A DNA stretch of 32,958 nt, from the NCBI GenBank assembly GCA_003168255.1, contig PMSU01000079.1:8508-41465 (forward strand), in the 5' to 3' direction. The position numbers and the translations under genes are program-made. Source of the stretch: Actinomycetota bacterium (lineage in GTDB: Bacteria; Actinomycetota; Actinomycetes; Streptosporangiales; Streptosporangiaceae). Position 1 is the stretch's first letter, and each line of letters starts with the position of its first letter. Of the stretch, positions 22,514-30,171 are shown one piece after another. The notes under the pieces are model-generated. The model ran no database searches, was not told the origin of the DNA, and saw only the letters and a program-made list of their open reading frames with translations.

Positions 22514-24054
22514 GCAGGACTGGCGCCGTGGGCAAGGCTGGGAGCTCACGCCCGGCTCCGGTGCCGCAGGCCACGGTGCCCCTGCCTGCGGGGTTCGGCA
22601 TCGCGTTCGACGCCGATACCCAGTTCGTCGGCTCCGACGTCCTGTTCGGCGGCTCACCGCTGCGCCTGCTGCGGCTGAACGCGGCGGGGGTGCGTGCGCT
22701 CGAGGAGCTGCGTGGCCGTCCGGTCGGCTCGCCAGCCAGCGGACGCCTGGCCCGCCGCCTCACCGACATCGGGCTGGCGCACCCGCGCCCGCCGGCTATG
22801 CAGCAGCCAGCCGGTGTCACGGTGGTGATCCCGGTCCGGGACCGGGCTGCCGCGCTGGACCGCTGCCTGTCGGCGCTCGGCACCGGCTATCCAGTGATCG
22901 TGGTGGACGACGGATCGGTCGACCCGGCCGCGGCCGCGGGGCTTTGCGAGAGGCACGGTGCCCGGCTGAGGCGGCGCGCCGTGCCCGGCGGTCCCGGCCG
23001 GGCCCGTAACGACGGACTAGCCCTTGCATCGACGCCGCTCGTCGCGTTCGTCGACAGCGACTGCGTGCCGGGCCCGGGCTGGATCGCAAGACTGTCCGCG
23101 CACTTCGCCGACCCCCTGGTCGCCGCGGTCGCCCCGAGAGTGCGGCCCATGACCGGGCCGAACGCAGTCGGCCGGTACCTGGCTGCCCGGGCTCCGGTCG
23201 ACATGGGTGCCCGGGAGGCCCGCGTCGCGCCGCTGACCCGGCTGCCCTATGTGCCCACCGCGGCGCTACTGGTCCGCACCGAAGCAGTTGTCGGCGCCCG
23301 CAACGGATTCGACCCTGACCTGCGCTACGGCGAGGATGTCGACCTGGTCTGGCGGCTGACCGAGGAGGGCTGGCGGGTGCGGTACGACCCGGCCGCCGAG
23401 GTGCGCCATGTCGAGCCAGGACGCTGGCTGCCCGTGCTGGCCCGCCGGTTCAGGTACGGGAACGCGGCGGCGCCGCTGGCCCGCAGGCACCCGGGTCAGG
23501 TGCCGCCCCTGGTGCTTCAGGCGTGGCCGGCCGCGGCGGTCGGCGCGCTGCTGGCCGGGTGGCCGCTTGCGGCGCTGGCTGCCTGTGGGGCCGGTACCGG
23601 CCAGCTGATCCGGCTGCTGCGCGGATGGGGCGTGCCAGCCGACTGCATCCTCGGCTCGATGGCCGGTTCTGTGAAGCAGACCTGGCTCGGCGTCGGGCAA
23701 TGGAGCGCGCAGTTCGCCCTGCCTGCGGTCGCGGTCGGCATCGCCCGGCCGGGCGGCCGATACGCGCGCACCAGGATCGGCCGCCGACTCGCGCTCGCCT
23801 CCCTGCTGGTCGGCCCGCCCGCAGCCGAGTGGCTGCGCCGCCGGCCGCCGCTCGACCCACTGCGTTTTGCGCTCGGCTACCTAGCCGATGAGGCCGCTTA
23901 CGGGGCCGGCGTCTACCGTGGTGCCGCGGCGGAGCGGCTCGCCGCCCCGCTGATGCCTCGGTTCGCCTGGCGTCCGCTGCACAAGGCGCCAATACGAGCT
24001 GTACGGCGCGCCGGCCCGGCCGCCATGAGGACAACCCCGCAGAAGGGCGCTTGA
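22510..24054 (+). CDS. mftF: Mycofactocin glycosyltransferase MftF
   Basis: This family-2 glycosyltransferase has 514 residues and in the pathway attaches a beta-1,4-linked glucose chain to pre-mycofactocin. An N-terminal domain (about 25-95; FGIAFDADTQFVGSDVLFGG, LRLLRLNAAGVRAL) typical of MftF precedes the GT-A core. The core contains VTVVIPVRDRAAALDRCL, VVDDGS (Asp133-Asp134), the DxD motif FVDSDC (Asp182, Asp184) and a GFDPDLRYGEDVDLVWRL acceptor-side motif. Later hydrophobic segments (about 335-440) suggest membrane association. The GTG start overlaps the SDR stop by four bases. The usual mftG (GMC oxidoreductase) does not follow. The block ends with tandem in-frame and shifted stops, TGATAG. 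Confidence 0.93.
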   Translation: MSRTGAVGKAGSSRPAPVPQATVPLPAGFGIAFDADTQFVGSDVLFGGSPLRLLRLNAAGVRALEELRGRPVGSPASGRLARRLTDIGLAHPRPPAMQQPAGVTVVIPVRDRAAALDRCLSALGTGYPVIVVDDGSVDPAAAAGLCERHGARLRRRAVPGGPGRARNDGLALASTPLVAFVDSDCVPGPGWIARLSAHFADPLVAAVAPRVRPMTGPNAVGRYLAARAPVDMGAREARVAPLTRLPYVPTAALLVRTEAVVGARNGFDPDLRYGEDVDLVWRLTEEGWRVRYDPAAEVRHVEPGRWLPVLARRFRYGNAAAPLARRHPGQVPPLVLQAWPAAAVGALLAGWPLAALAACGAGTGQLIRLLRGWGVPADCILGSMAGSVKQTWLGVGQWSAQFALPAVAVGIARPGGRYARTRIGRRLALASLLVGPPAAEWLRRRPPLDPLRFALGYLADEAAYGAGVYRGAAAERLAAPLMPRFAWRPLHKAPIRAVRRAGPAAMRTTPQKGA

Positions 24055-24109
24055 TAGGGGTCGCCGTCCCGACGATCCGCCCCCCTTCCTCTCACCAAGC
24101 CGAGGTGGG

Positions 24110-24136
24110 ATCTCTATCGCCAATCTATATAGAGAT
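24110..24136. promoter_or_regulatory. Inverted repeat at the MarR promoter
   Basis: ATCTCTAT (24110-24117) and ATAGAGAT (24129-24136) form an 8-bp inverted repeat with an 11-base spacer, and TCTATATAGA (24124-24133) is itself palindromic. It ends three bases before the MarR start codon and contains a TATATA -10-like element. It therefore looks like an autoregulatory operator over a leaderless or near-leaderless promoter. Confidence 0.55.
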
Positions 24137-24139
24137 GCT

Positions 24140-24664
24140 ATGCTTATTGACGTGGATGCGGAGAATAAGGCAACGGAGCAGGGGCTTCTCGGCGACGTCG
24201 ACCGGACCACGGCAGGCGAGGCGCTGTACGGGCTGGTCACTGCGGCAGTGCGACGCGGATCTCGCGAGATGAGCCTGACGTCGTTGTCGACGCTGTCCAC
24301 CTTGGACCGTACGGGCCCTCGGCGGGTCACGGATCTGGCCGTGATCGAGGGGGTGACCCAGCCGTCGATGACCGTGCTCGTGAGCGTGCTGGAGCGGTCC
24401 GGGCTGGTCGAACGGCGGGGGGACCCGGCCGACGGGCGGGTGGCGCTGGTCGCGCTGACCGCAGCGGGGTCGGATCTCCTCGAAACCAGGCGGCGCGCGG
24501 CCGCTGAGGAGTTCATGCGGCTGATCGACAAGCTGCCGGCCGATGAGGCCGCTGCGCTGGCCGCGGCGATCCCGGCTTTGCAGCACCTGCGCCGCCTCGA
24601 CAACGAGCAGCGGGACCCGGCGACCCAGTCATCCGGCGGACGATCGGAGCGGGCGGCGCGGTGA
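24140..24664 (+). CDS. MarR-family transcriptional regulator
   Basis: This 174-residue winged-helix regulator has LSTLDRTGPRRVTDLAVIEGV followed by the recognition segment TQPSMTVLVSVLERSGLVER. The wing is RRGDPADGRVALVALTAAG, the characteristic MarR DxRxxxVxLT motif, and C-terminal dimerisation helices follow. The stop overlaps the GTG start of an MFS exporter by four bases (GTGA). This is a common arrangement in which MarR represses its own drug-efflux gene until a phenolic or drug ligand binds. The ATG at 24140 lies directly after a palindromic promoter-like element. A GTG at 24152 is the alternative start. Confidence 0.9.
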   Translation: MLIDVDAENKATEQGLLGDVDRTTAGEALYGLVTAAVRRGSREMSLTSLSTLSTLDRTGPRRVTDLAVIEGVTQPSMTVLVSVLERSGLVERRGDPADGRVALVALTAAGSDLLETRRRAAAEEFMRLIDKLPADEAAALAAAIPALQHLRRLDNEQRDPATQSSGGRSERAAR

Positions 24665-25899
24665 GCGGCGTCGAGAGGGCCGCGCCCAGCCCATTCCGTC
24701 AGCCCAAAGGCGTCTGGGCCGTCGCCTTCGCCTGCGTGGTGTCGTTCATGGGGATCGGCCTGGTCGACCCCATCCTGCCCGCCCTTTCCAAGCAGCTGAA
24801 GGCGTCGCCGAGCTCGGTGGAGCTGCTGTTCACCAGCTACCTGGTGGTCACGGCGGTGGCCATGCTGGTGACCGGCTGGGTGTCCAGCCGGATCGGCGGC
24901 AAGCGGACGCTGGTCGCGGGCTTGGTGCTGATCGTGGCGTTCAGCGCGCTGGCCGGGTCCTCGAACACCATCAACGGGATCATCGGCTTCCGGGCCGGGT
25001 GGGGACTGGGGAACGCCCTGTTCATCGCCACCTCGCTGGCCGTGATCATCGGTGCCGCCTCAGGGGGGTTCTCGGGGGCCATCATCCTTTATGAGACCGC
25101 GCTGGGAATCGGCATCGCGCTCGGTCCGCTGGTGGGAGGCGAGCTGGGAGGCATCAGCTGGCGCGGCCCGTTCTTCGGGGTGTCCGTGCTGATGGCGATC
25201 TCGCTGGTGGCCACGCTGCTGTTCGTGGAGAACACGCCCAAGCCAGCCCGGCGGACATCGATCACCGAGCCGCTGCGGGCGCTGCGCCATCGCGGGCTGG
25301 CCATCATGAGCATCACCGCGCTCGGCTACAACTGGGGCTTCTTCACCCTGCTGGCCTACACCCCGTTCCCGATGCACCTGGGCATTCACCAGCTCGGCTA
25401 TGTCTTCACCGGGTGGGGGATCATGGTGGCGATCTTCGCCGTGTTCGTCGCCCCGCGCATGCAGGCAAGGTTCGGCACGGTGCGCACTCTCTATGTGAAC
25501 CTGGCGCTGCTGGCGGTCGACCTGGTGGTGATCGCGGTATTCACCTCGTCCCAGCTGACTTTGATCGTGGCGGTAGTCGTGTCGGGGGCGTTCGTCGGGC
25601 TCAACAACACCCTCACGACCCAGGCGGTCATGCTGGTCGCTCCGGTGGAGAAGCCGGTGGCTTCGGCGTCCTACGGGTTCGTCCGGTTCATCGGTGGTGG
25701 CCTGGCTCCGTATTGCGCCAGCCAACTGGCGGCCCACCTGAACGTCCACGTGCCCTTCTACCTGGGCGCCGTCACGGTCGCCGCGGCGATCGGCGTCCTG
25801 GCCACGGGCCGTTCGCTGGTAACCCAGGCAGAGCAGGGCGGCGCGGCGGCCGAGGTGGCGCCCGGCCCCGCCATGCGGCCAAAGGAACGGATCCCCTGA
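24661..25899 (+). CDS. MFS drug-efflux-type transporter (DHA1-like)
   Basis: This 412-residue membrane protein has about twelve hydrophobic segments. VSFMGIGLVDPILPALSKQL begins helix 1, and SRIGGKRTLVAG is the conserved loop 2-3 motif of the major facilitator superfamily. LYETALGIGIALGPLVGGELG is the antiporter motif C (G-rich, Pro-containing) in helix 5, which marks exporters. The family uses the proton gradient to export small toxic compounds. The substrate is unknown. The start overlaps the MarR stop and the stop lies two bases before the universal stress protein start, so all three form an operon under MarR control. Confidence 0.9.
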   Translation: MSGVERAAPSPFRQPKGVWAVAFACVVSFMGIGLVDPILPALSKQLKASPSSVELLFTSYLVVTAVAMLVTGWVSSRIGGKRTLVAGLVLIVAFSALAGSSNTINGIIGFRAGWGLGNALFIATSLAVIIGAASGGFSGAIILYETALGIGIALGPLVGGELGGISWRGPFFGVSVLMAISLVATLLFVENTPKPARRTSITEPLRALRHRGLAIMSITALGYNWGFFTLLAYTPFPMHLGIHQLGYVFTGWGIMVAIFAVFVAPRMQARFGTVRTLYVNLALLAVDLVVIAVFTSSQLTLIVAVVVSGAFVGLNNTLTTQAVMLVAPVEKPVASASYGFVRFIGGGLAPYCASQLAAHLNVHVPFYLGAVTVAAAIGVLATGRSLVTQAEQGGAAAEVAPGPAMRPKERIP

Positions 25900-25901
25900 C
25901 C

Positions 25902-26438
25902 ATGGATGGCGCGAGAGACAGGCATCACGGCGAACCGCGTCCTGACGGCGAACCGCGTCCTGACCGGCTGGCGGCCAAGTCGGGCGGCGGTCCCGTCTAC
26001 ACCGCGTCGGTGGTCGTCGGGCTGGATGGCTCCGACACATCCTGGGACGCCCTCTGGTGGGCCTGCGGGGAGGCCCGGCGACTGGGCGGACGAGCCGTGG
26101 CCGTCTTCGTCAGCTCCTCCGCCTACACCTGCATGGCGGCGATGGCTTCGGCCGCTGCTGGCGTCGCCGTCTGCGACTACGTGGCCGCAGCCGCCGCCGG
26201 GCAGGCCGAGCAACTGCGAGCCGAGGTGCGGCGCTACGCCGCCGACGAAGGTCCCGACATCACCTTCGTCCACGCCAGCGGCGACCCTGCCAGGGAACTC
26301 CTGCGGGTCGCCGAAGAGGTCCACGCCGACCTGATCGTGGTCGGCAGATCCACAAAGGCGCGGCACCACCTCGCCGGCTCCCTCGGGCGCTGCCTCATCG
26401 CCAAGCGCAGCGCGCCGGTCGTCGTGGTCGTGCCCTAA
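25902..26438 (+). CDS. Universal stress protein (UspA-family)
   Basis: This is a single Usp domain of 178 residues after an N-terminal extension of about 30. VYTASVVVGLDGSDTSWDALWWACGEA is the first strand and helix, with the conserved Asp. DLIVVGRSTKARHHLAGSLGRCLIAKRSAPVVVVV is the C-terminal nucleotide-binding region. The usual GxxGxG loop is altered (GRSTKARHH), so ATP binding is uncertain. The extension contains an exact 18-bp duplication encoding GEPRPD twice. The start is two bases after the MFS stop, so it is probably expressed with the exporter. A role in redox or drug stress is inferred from context. Confidence 0.85.
   Translation: MDGARDRHHGEPRPDGEPRPDRLAAKSGGGPVYTASVVVGLDGSDTSWDALWWACGEARRLGGRAVAVFVSSSAYTCMAAMASAAAGVAVCDYVAAAAAGQAEQLRAEVRRYAADEGPDITFVHASGDPARELLRVAEEVHADLIVVGRSTKARHHLAGSLGRCLIAKRSAPVVVVVP
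25929..25964 (+). repeat. 18-bp tandem duplication in the Usp N-terminal extension
   Basis: GGCGAACCGCGTCCTGAC at 25929-25946 is repeated exactly at 25947-25964 in frame. Confidence 0.95.
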
Positions 26439-26857
26439 GGCGTCACGGACCGCCACTGCCACCCACGGCTCCAGGCCGGGCTGACCGTAGGCGACCTCAG
26501 TTTTATTTAGCCGAACGGCCAGTAGCCAACGTCCCGGCAAACCCAGCGCCACTGCGCTGTCAGACGTGACCGGCCCCTGTTTCTGGCTGCCGGGCCGGGG
26601 TGCCTTGGTCCCCGGAATCCCCCTGTCCTGCCAGCACGCCGCGGTGCAGCAGCGCCCGCAGATGACGGCGCGGCCGCCAGGATGCCGGCCGACGGCGGCA
26701 CCGAGCCGCTAGCAGCTGCCTTCGACCACTACGCCGGCCGCTCGGCCCCGCGCTCGCCGGGCACTGGAACACCCAGGCCGCCGCTGACCCCACCCCGCCG
26801 CTTACCCCACCCCGCCGCTTACCCCACCCCGCCGCGCGGGATCGGCTGAGCTCCTTG
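26439..26857. other. Non-coding stretch between Usp and TMEM175 genes
   Basis: No gene is supported here. Short open frames are Pro/Arg-rich and without motifs. The right part contains the C-rich repeat at 26788-26834. The two flanking genes converge on this region, so it should hold their transcript ends. Confidence 0.5.
26788..26834 (-). repeat. 17-bp C-rich tandem array; G-quadruplex motif in 3' RNA of the TMEM175 gene
   Basis: CCCCACCCCGCCGCTTA is repeated at 26788-26804 and 26805-26821, with a partial third copy to 26834. On the minus strand this gives six runs of four G (GGGGTGGGG three times) starting about 24 bases after the stop of the leftward TMEM175-like gene. Its RNA could therefore form a G-quadruplex near the 3' end. 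Confidence 0.8.
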
Positions 26858-27550
26858 TCATTCGCCAGCGGAGGGGCTGCCCGGCGACGGTGTGTCAGGC
26901 GCGAGACCGCCCGCTCCCGTCTGCGCTGAGTTCGTCCGGTCGTCGCGGCGATTTCCTCGTTCGGCCCGCCTGGAGACCGGGTCAAGCGCGTAGTAGAGGG
27001 CCACCGCGCCCTGCAAGCCGAGGAAGGCATACGCGTTCAGGAAGGCAACGCCGACGGCGAGGGTGTAGATGAGCACGCCGATCGTGAAGAGCAGCGTCGC
27101 CATCGCCCGCTGCTCCTCGGGGAACGAGGGATGCAGCAGCCGGCGGCGGTGCGAGCCGTAGAGCCAGAGCGCCGCCCATGCGCAGGCGTTCGCCGCCATG
27201 GTCGCGCCGTAGACGATCGCCGCGATCTGCGTTCCGTGTCCCTTGGCCAGCGCCTCACCGAGCACCCCGGTCGGGTAGGGGAGGAACGTGATCGTCATGA
27301 GCAGCAGCAAGTTGAGGTAGAACAGCCCGCGGTCGATCCGCTCGAAGTGGGTGAACAGCGAGTGGTGGTTCAGCCACATGACCCCGATGACGGCGAAGCT
27401 GACGACGAAGGCGGCGAGCGAGGGCCAGCGGCTGCCGAGCTGGCTGCCCAGGTTCTTGTAGTTCGTGGGCTCGGCGATCGTCAGCACAAGCAGCGTGATC
27501 GCGATCGCGAAGACGCCGTCGCTGAATGCCTCAACGCGCGACTTGCTCAT
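26858..27550 (-). CDS. TMEM175-like potassium channel (DUF1211)
   Basis: This 230-residue protein has about six membrane helices. The opening MSKSRVEAFSDGVFAIAITLLVL carries the FSD motif (residues 9-11) that lines the pore in bacterial TMEM175 channels. WPSLAAFVVSFAVIGVMWLNHH, LLMTITFLPYPTGVLGE and ALYYALDPVSRR follow the family pattern. Bacterial members form tetrameric K+-conducting channels from single six-helix repeats. The ATG at 27550 is supported by GGGAGG just upstream. The hydrophilic C-terminal tail of about 35 residues is probably disordered. The gene is divergent from the MFS_3 exporter. Confidence 0.88.
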   Translation of the reverse strand: MSKSRVEAFSDGVFAIAITLLVLTIAEPTNYKNLGSQLGSRWPSLAAFVVSFAVIGVMWLNHHSLFTHFERIDRGLFYLNLLLLMTITFLPYPTGVLGEALAKGHGTQIAAIVYGATMAANACAWAALWLYGSHRRRLLHPSFPEEQRAMATLLFTIGVLIYTLAVGVAFLNAYAFLGLQGAVALYYALDPVSRRAERGNRRDDRTNSAQTGAGGLAPDTPSPGSPSAGE

Positions 27551-27778
27551 CAGCCTCCCTCGCTCGGGCATCACGCACTTCTCAAGCCAGGAGGCTATGT
27601 GCCAGCACCGGGATGCTAGCTCGCCGGCGCTCGGCTCTTGGCGTAATCCAGCCGCGCTGGGCGGGCGCCTGCCCGCAGGCAAGGCCGCCGTGTTCCAGCG
27701 GTGGGCCGAATCCGGCCAGGAGCAGTAGCGGCGGCGGCACCAGCGCCAAGTCAGCGGCGCATCATGTAAAAACCCGTC

Positions 27779-29402
27779 ATGAGCATCGGTCAGGCCCACG
27801 CCGAGGACGGACACCCCGCTGGCGGCTCCCCCTGGGCGCCGCTGCGTCATCGCATGTTCGCCGCGATGTGGGGGGCGCAGTTCGTCAGCAATATCGGCAG
27901 CTGGATGCAGACTGTCGGCGCGCAGTGGCTGATGCTGACGCTCACCGGCTCGGTGACCTACGTGGCGCTGGTCCAGACGGCGGCCAGCCTGCCCGTGCTG
28001 CTCTTTGCCGTGGTCGCGGGGACGATCGGCGATCTTCGTCGACCGCCGGCGCTTCCTGCTGATCACCCAGGCAGCCATGCTGATCGCTGCCGCGGCGCTG
28101 GGCGTGCTGGCGATCGCCGGGGAGATCACGCCCTGGTTGCTGCTCGCGCTCATCTTCGCGGTCGGGACCGGTCAGGCCCTCACCTCGCCGACCTGGCAGA
28201 CGCTCCAGCCGGAGCTTGTCACTGCGGACGAGCGGCAGCAGGCGATCTCGCTGGGCGCGGTGAACCAGAACCTCGCCCGTGCGGTCGGGCCGGCGATCGG
28301 CGGCATCGTGCTCGCGGTGAGCAGCGCGGGCACGGTGTTTCTGATCAACGCAGTGACCTTCGTCGCCGTGATCGCGGTCATCGCGCGGTGGCGGGGTAGC
28401 CGGCCCGCCAGCGCGCTGCCGCGTGAGCACGTGGGCGAGGCGATCAGGGCCGGCAGCCGGTACCTGACGGCCAGCCCGGCGCTGCGCGTCATCCTGCTGC
28501 GCGCCGGGCTGTTCGTGTTCTTCGCCAGCGCAATCTGGGCGCTGCTGCCGCTGACCGCGCGGTCGCAACTGCACCTGGGATCGGGCGGCTACGGGCTGCT
28601 GCTGGGCGGGGTGGGGGTCGGCGCTGTGGCCGGGGCTCTGCTGCTGCCGCGCCTGCGCTCCAGGCTGAGCCCAGGCGCCCTGCTGACAATCGGCTCGCTA
28701 GGTATGGCGGCTGTCGCTCTGGTGCTCGGCTACGTGCACGTCATCGCCCTGGTCGCGGTCGCGCTGGCGGTCAGCGGGCTGACCTGGATCCTGGCGCTGT
28801 CGACCCTCAACTCGCTCTACCAGCTCACCCTGCCGAGCTGGGTCAAGGCCAGGGGAATGGCGTTCTACCTGGTTGTCTTTCAGGGCGGTACCGCCGTGGG
28901 CAGCGCCGTTCTGGGCCTCGCCGCACAGCACGCCGGGCTGTCGCCGACGCTGCTGATAGCCGCGGTGGGCCTGGCCATCGGCCCGCTCGTCGGCCTGCGA
29001 TACAGATTCCGGCCGATCCCGCCGCAGGAATTCTTGCCGTCAGGCGACTGGCCGCAGCCGCACCTGGCGGCAGGCAGCCCGGCGGGCGGGCCGGTCCTGG
29101 TCACCGCCGAGTACCGGGCACTGCCAGCGCGCGAAGCCGACCTCGTGGCTGCGCTGCGGGAGGCCAGATTCAGCCGCCGGAGAACCGGTGCGTCCTCCTG
29201 GCGGGTGTGGCAGGACAGCAGCGATCCCAGCCGGATACTGGAGCAGTTCGTCGTCGCATCCTGGGCAGAGCACCTGCGCCAGCACGCCCGCGTCACCCAG
29301 CGGGACCAGGCCAGGCTCGACAAGGTCCGCGCCCTGACCGCCCCGGACTCGCCGACCACCGTCACGCACTGGCTCGCTGTGCAGCCTGGCCAGCCGGGGT
29401 GA
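27779..29402 (+). pseudogene. MFS_3 (EntS-like) exporter with C-terminal extension, frameshifted
   Basis: The first frame from 27779 encodes MFAAMWGAQFVSNIGSWMQ, the signature start of MFS_3 transmembrane secretion proteins, and runs to VVAGTIGD. The second frame continues VDRRRFLLITQ and GTGQALTSPTWQTLQPEL, then carries the remaining helices to 29402. Deleting one C at about 28034 would give GD-F-VDRRR, which matches the usual D-x-V-D-R-R-R spacing, so a one-base insertion is the simplest cause. A C-terminal domain of about 100 residues (VTAEYRALPAREADLVAAL, WAEHLRQHARVTQRD) resembles the antibiotic-biosynthesis-monooxygenase-like tail found on this family. It converges on the TetR gene with four bases between stops. 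Confidence 0.82.
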
Positions 29403-29406
29403 TTCG

Positions 29407-30135
29407 TCAGCCGGCGCTGGAGTCGGCTGGTTGTGGCGGGACAAGTTGCGTGGTGGCCTGACCGCGCGCGATGACAGTGCCGTCGTCGGAGACGAGTTCG
29501 AGCGTCAGGCGGCCGCAGGCTGGGACCTGCCGCGCCGGTCGCGCGGGTACCTGCGTCCCGCGCAGCCCGGCCCACGCGGCGTCGGCGAGTTCGTCCACGA
29601 ACGCCGTCAGCGGAGCGGTCAGCTGACCGGCGAGCCAGCGCTGCGCGATCGCGTGCGCCGGGCCGCTGACGATCGCCGAGACGACCAGCATCGAGGCGGG
29701 GCGGATCTCGCCGCTGTCGGCGAGCGGCGCCATCCACTGCCGGAACGCCGCCGCCAGCTCGCGGTTGAGTGTTTCTACCTCCGCGCCCCCCGGCGAGTCC
29801 CAGCCGAGGTGTCCGCGAAGGTAGACGAACCGGGCAAGATCGGCATGCTGCTCGGTCCAGCGCAATTGATGAGCGATCGTTCCGCGCACCGCCGTCCGCA
29901 GTGAGCGCGGCTTGCGGCGCAGCAGGTCCCACAAGCCGCGCTGAAACGAGACGATCGCCTCCACATACAGCGCGTCGGCGACAGCTTCCTTGGACGCGAA
30001 GTGGTGAAAGAGCGCACCGTTCGATGTACCGCTGCGCTGCCGGATGCGCGCGATGGTGGCCTGCTCGTAGCCGTCTTCGAGGAAGCAGGCCAGGGCCGCG
30101 TCGAGGATGCGCCGGCGGGTCTGGATCGATGCCAT
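29407..30135 (-). CDS. TetR-family regulator divergent from enoyl-CoA hydratase
   Basis: This 242-residue protein has a standard TetR HTH: RRRILDAALACFLEDGYEQATIARI, then SGTSNGALFHHFASKEAVADALY (about 7-58). The ligand domain contains RWTEQHADLARFVYLRGHLGW. A C-terminal extension of about 40 residues, with GRLTLELVSDDGTVIARGQA, is not usual for TetR and looks like beta strands. Only 36 bp separate its ATG from that of the enoyl-CoA hydratase, and that gap is largely one palindrome (30144-30167). It probably represses both genes and may sense an acyl-CoA or related ligand, as other TetR regulators of fatty-acid genes do. That is inference. Confidence 0.9.
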   Translation of the reverse strand: MASIQTRRRILDAALACFLEDGYEQATIARIRQRSGTSNGALFHHFASKEAVADALYVEAIVSFQRGLWDLLRRKPRSLRTAVRGTIAHQLRWTEQHADLARFVYLRGHLGWDSPGGAEVETLNRELAAAFRQWMAPLADSGEIRPASMLVVSAIVSGPAHAIAQRWLAGQLTAPLTAFVDELADAAWAGLRGTQVPARPARQVPACGRLTLELVSDDGTVIARGQATTQLVPPQPADSSAG

Positions 30136-30143
30136 CGGTAGAA

Positions 30144-30167
30144 GAGTATCACTCCGGAGTATTACTC
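30144..30167. promoter_or_regulatory. 24-bp palindromic operator between TetR and enoyl-CoA hydratase
   Basis: The 24-base element is symmetric about 30155/30156 with 10 of 12 base pairs matched, an ACTCCGGAGT core and GAGTA/TACTC ends. It occupies most of the 36-bp divergent gap. TATTAC at 30160-30165 could be the -10 for a leaderless hydratase transcript beginning at the ATG (30172). GATACT (minus strand, 30150-30145) could be the -10 for the TetR gene. Confidence 0.75.
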
Positions 30168-30171
30168 TGTT

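Noticed and set aside
25060..26040. Minus-strand open frame opposite the MFS gene
   Set aside because: Composition is low-complexity and charged, and it is fully antisense to a conserved transporter.
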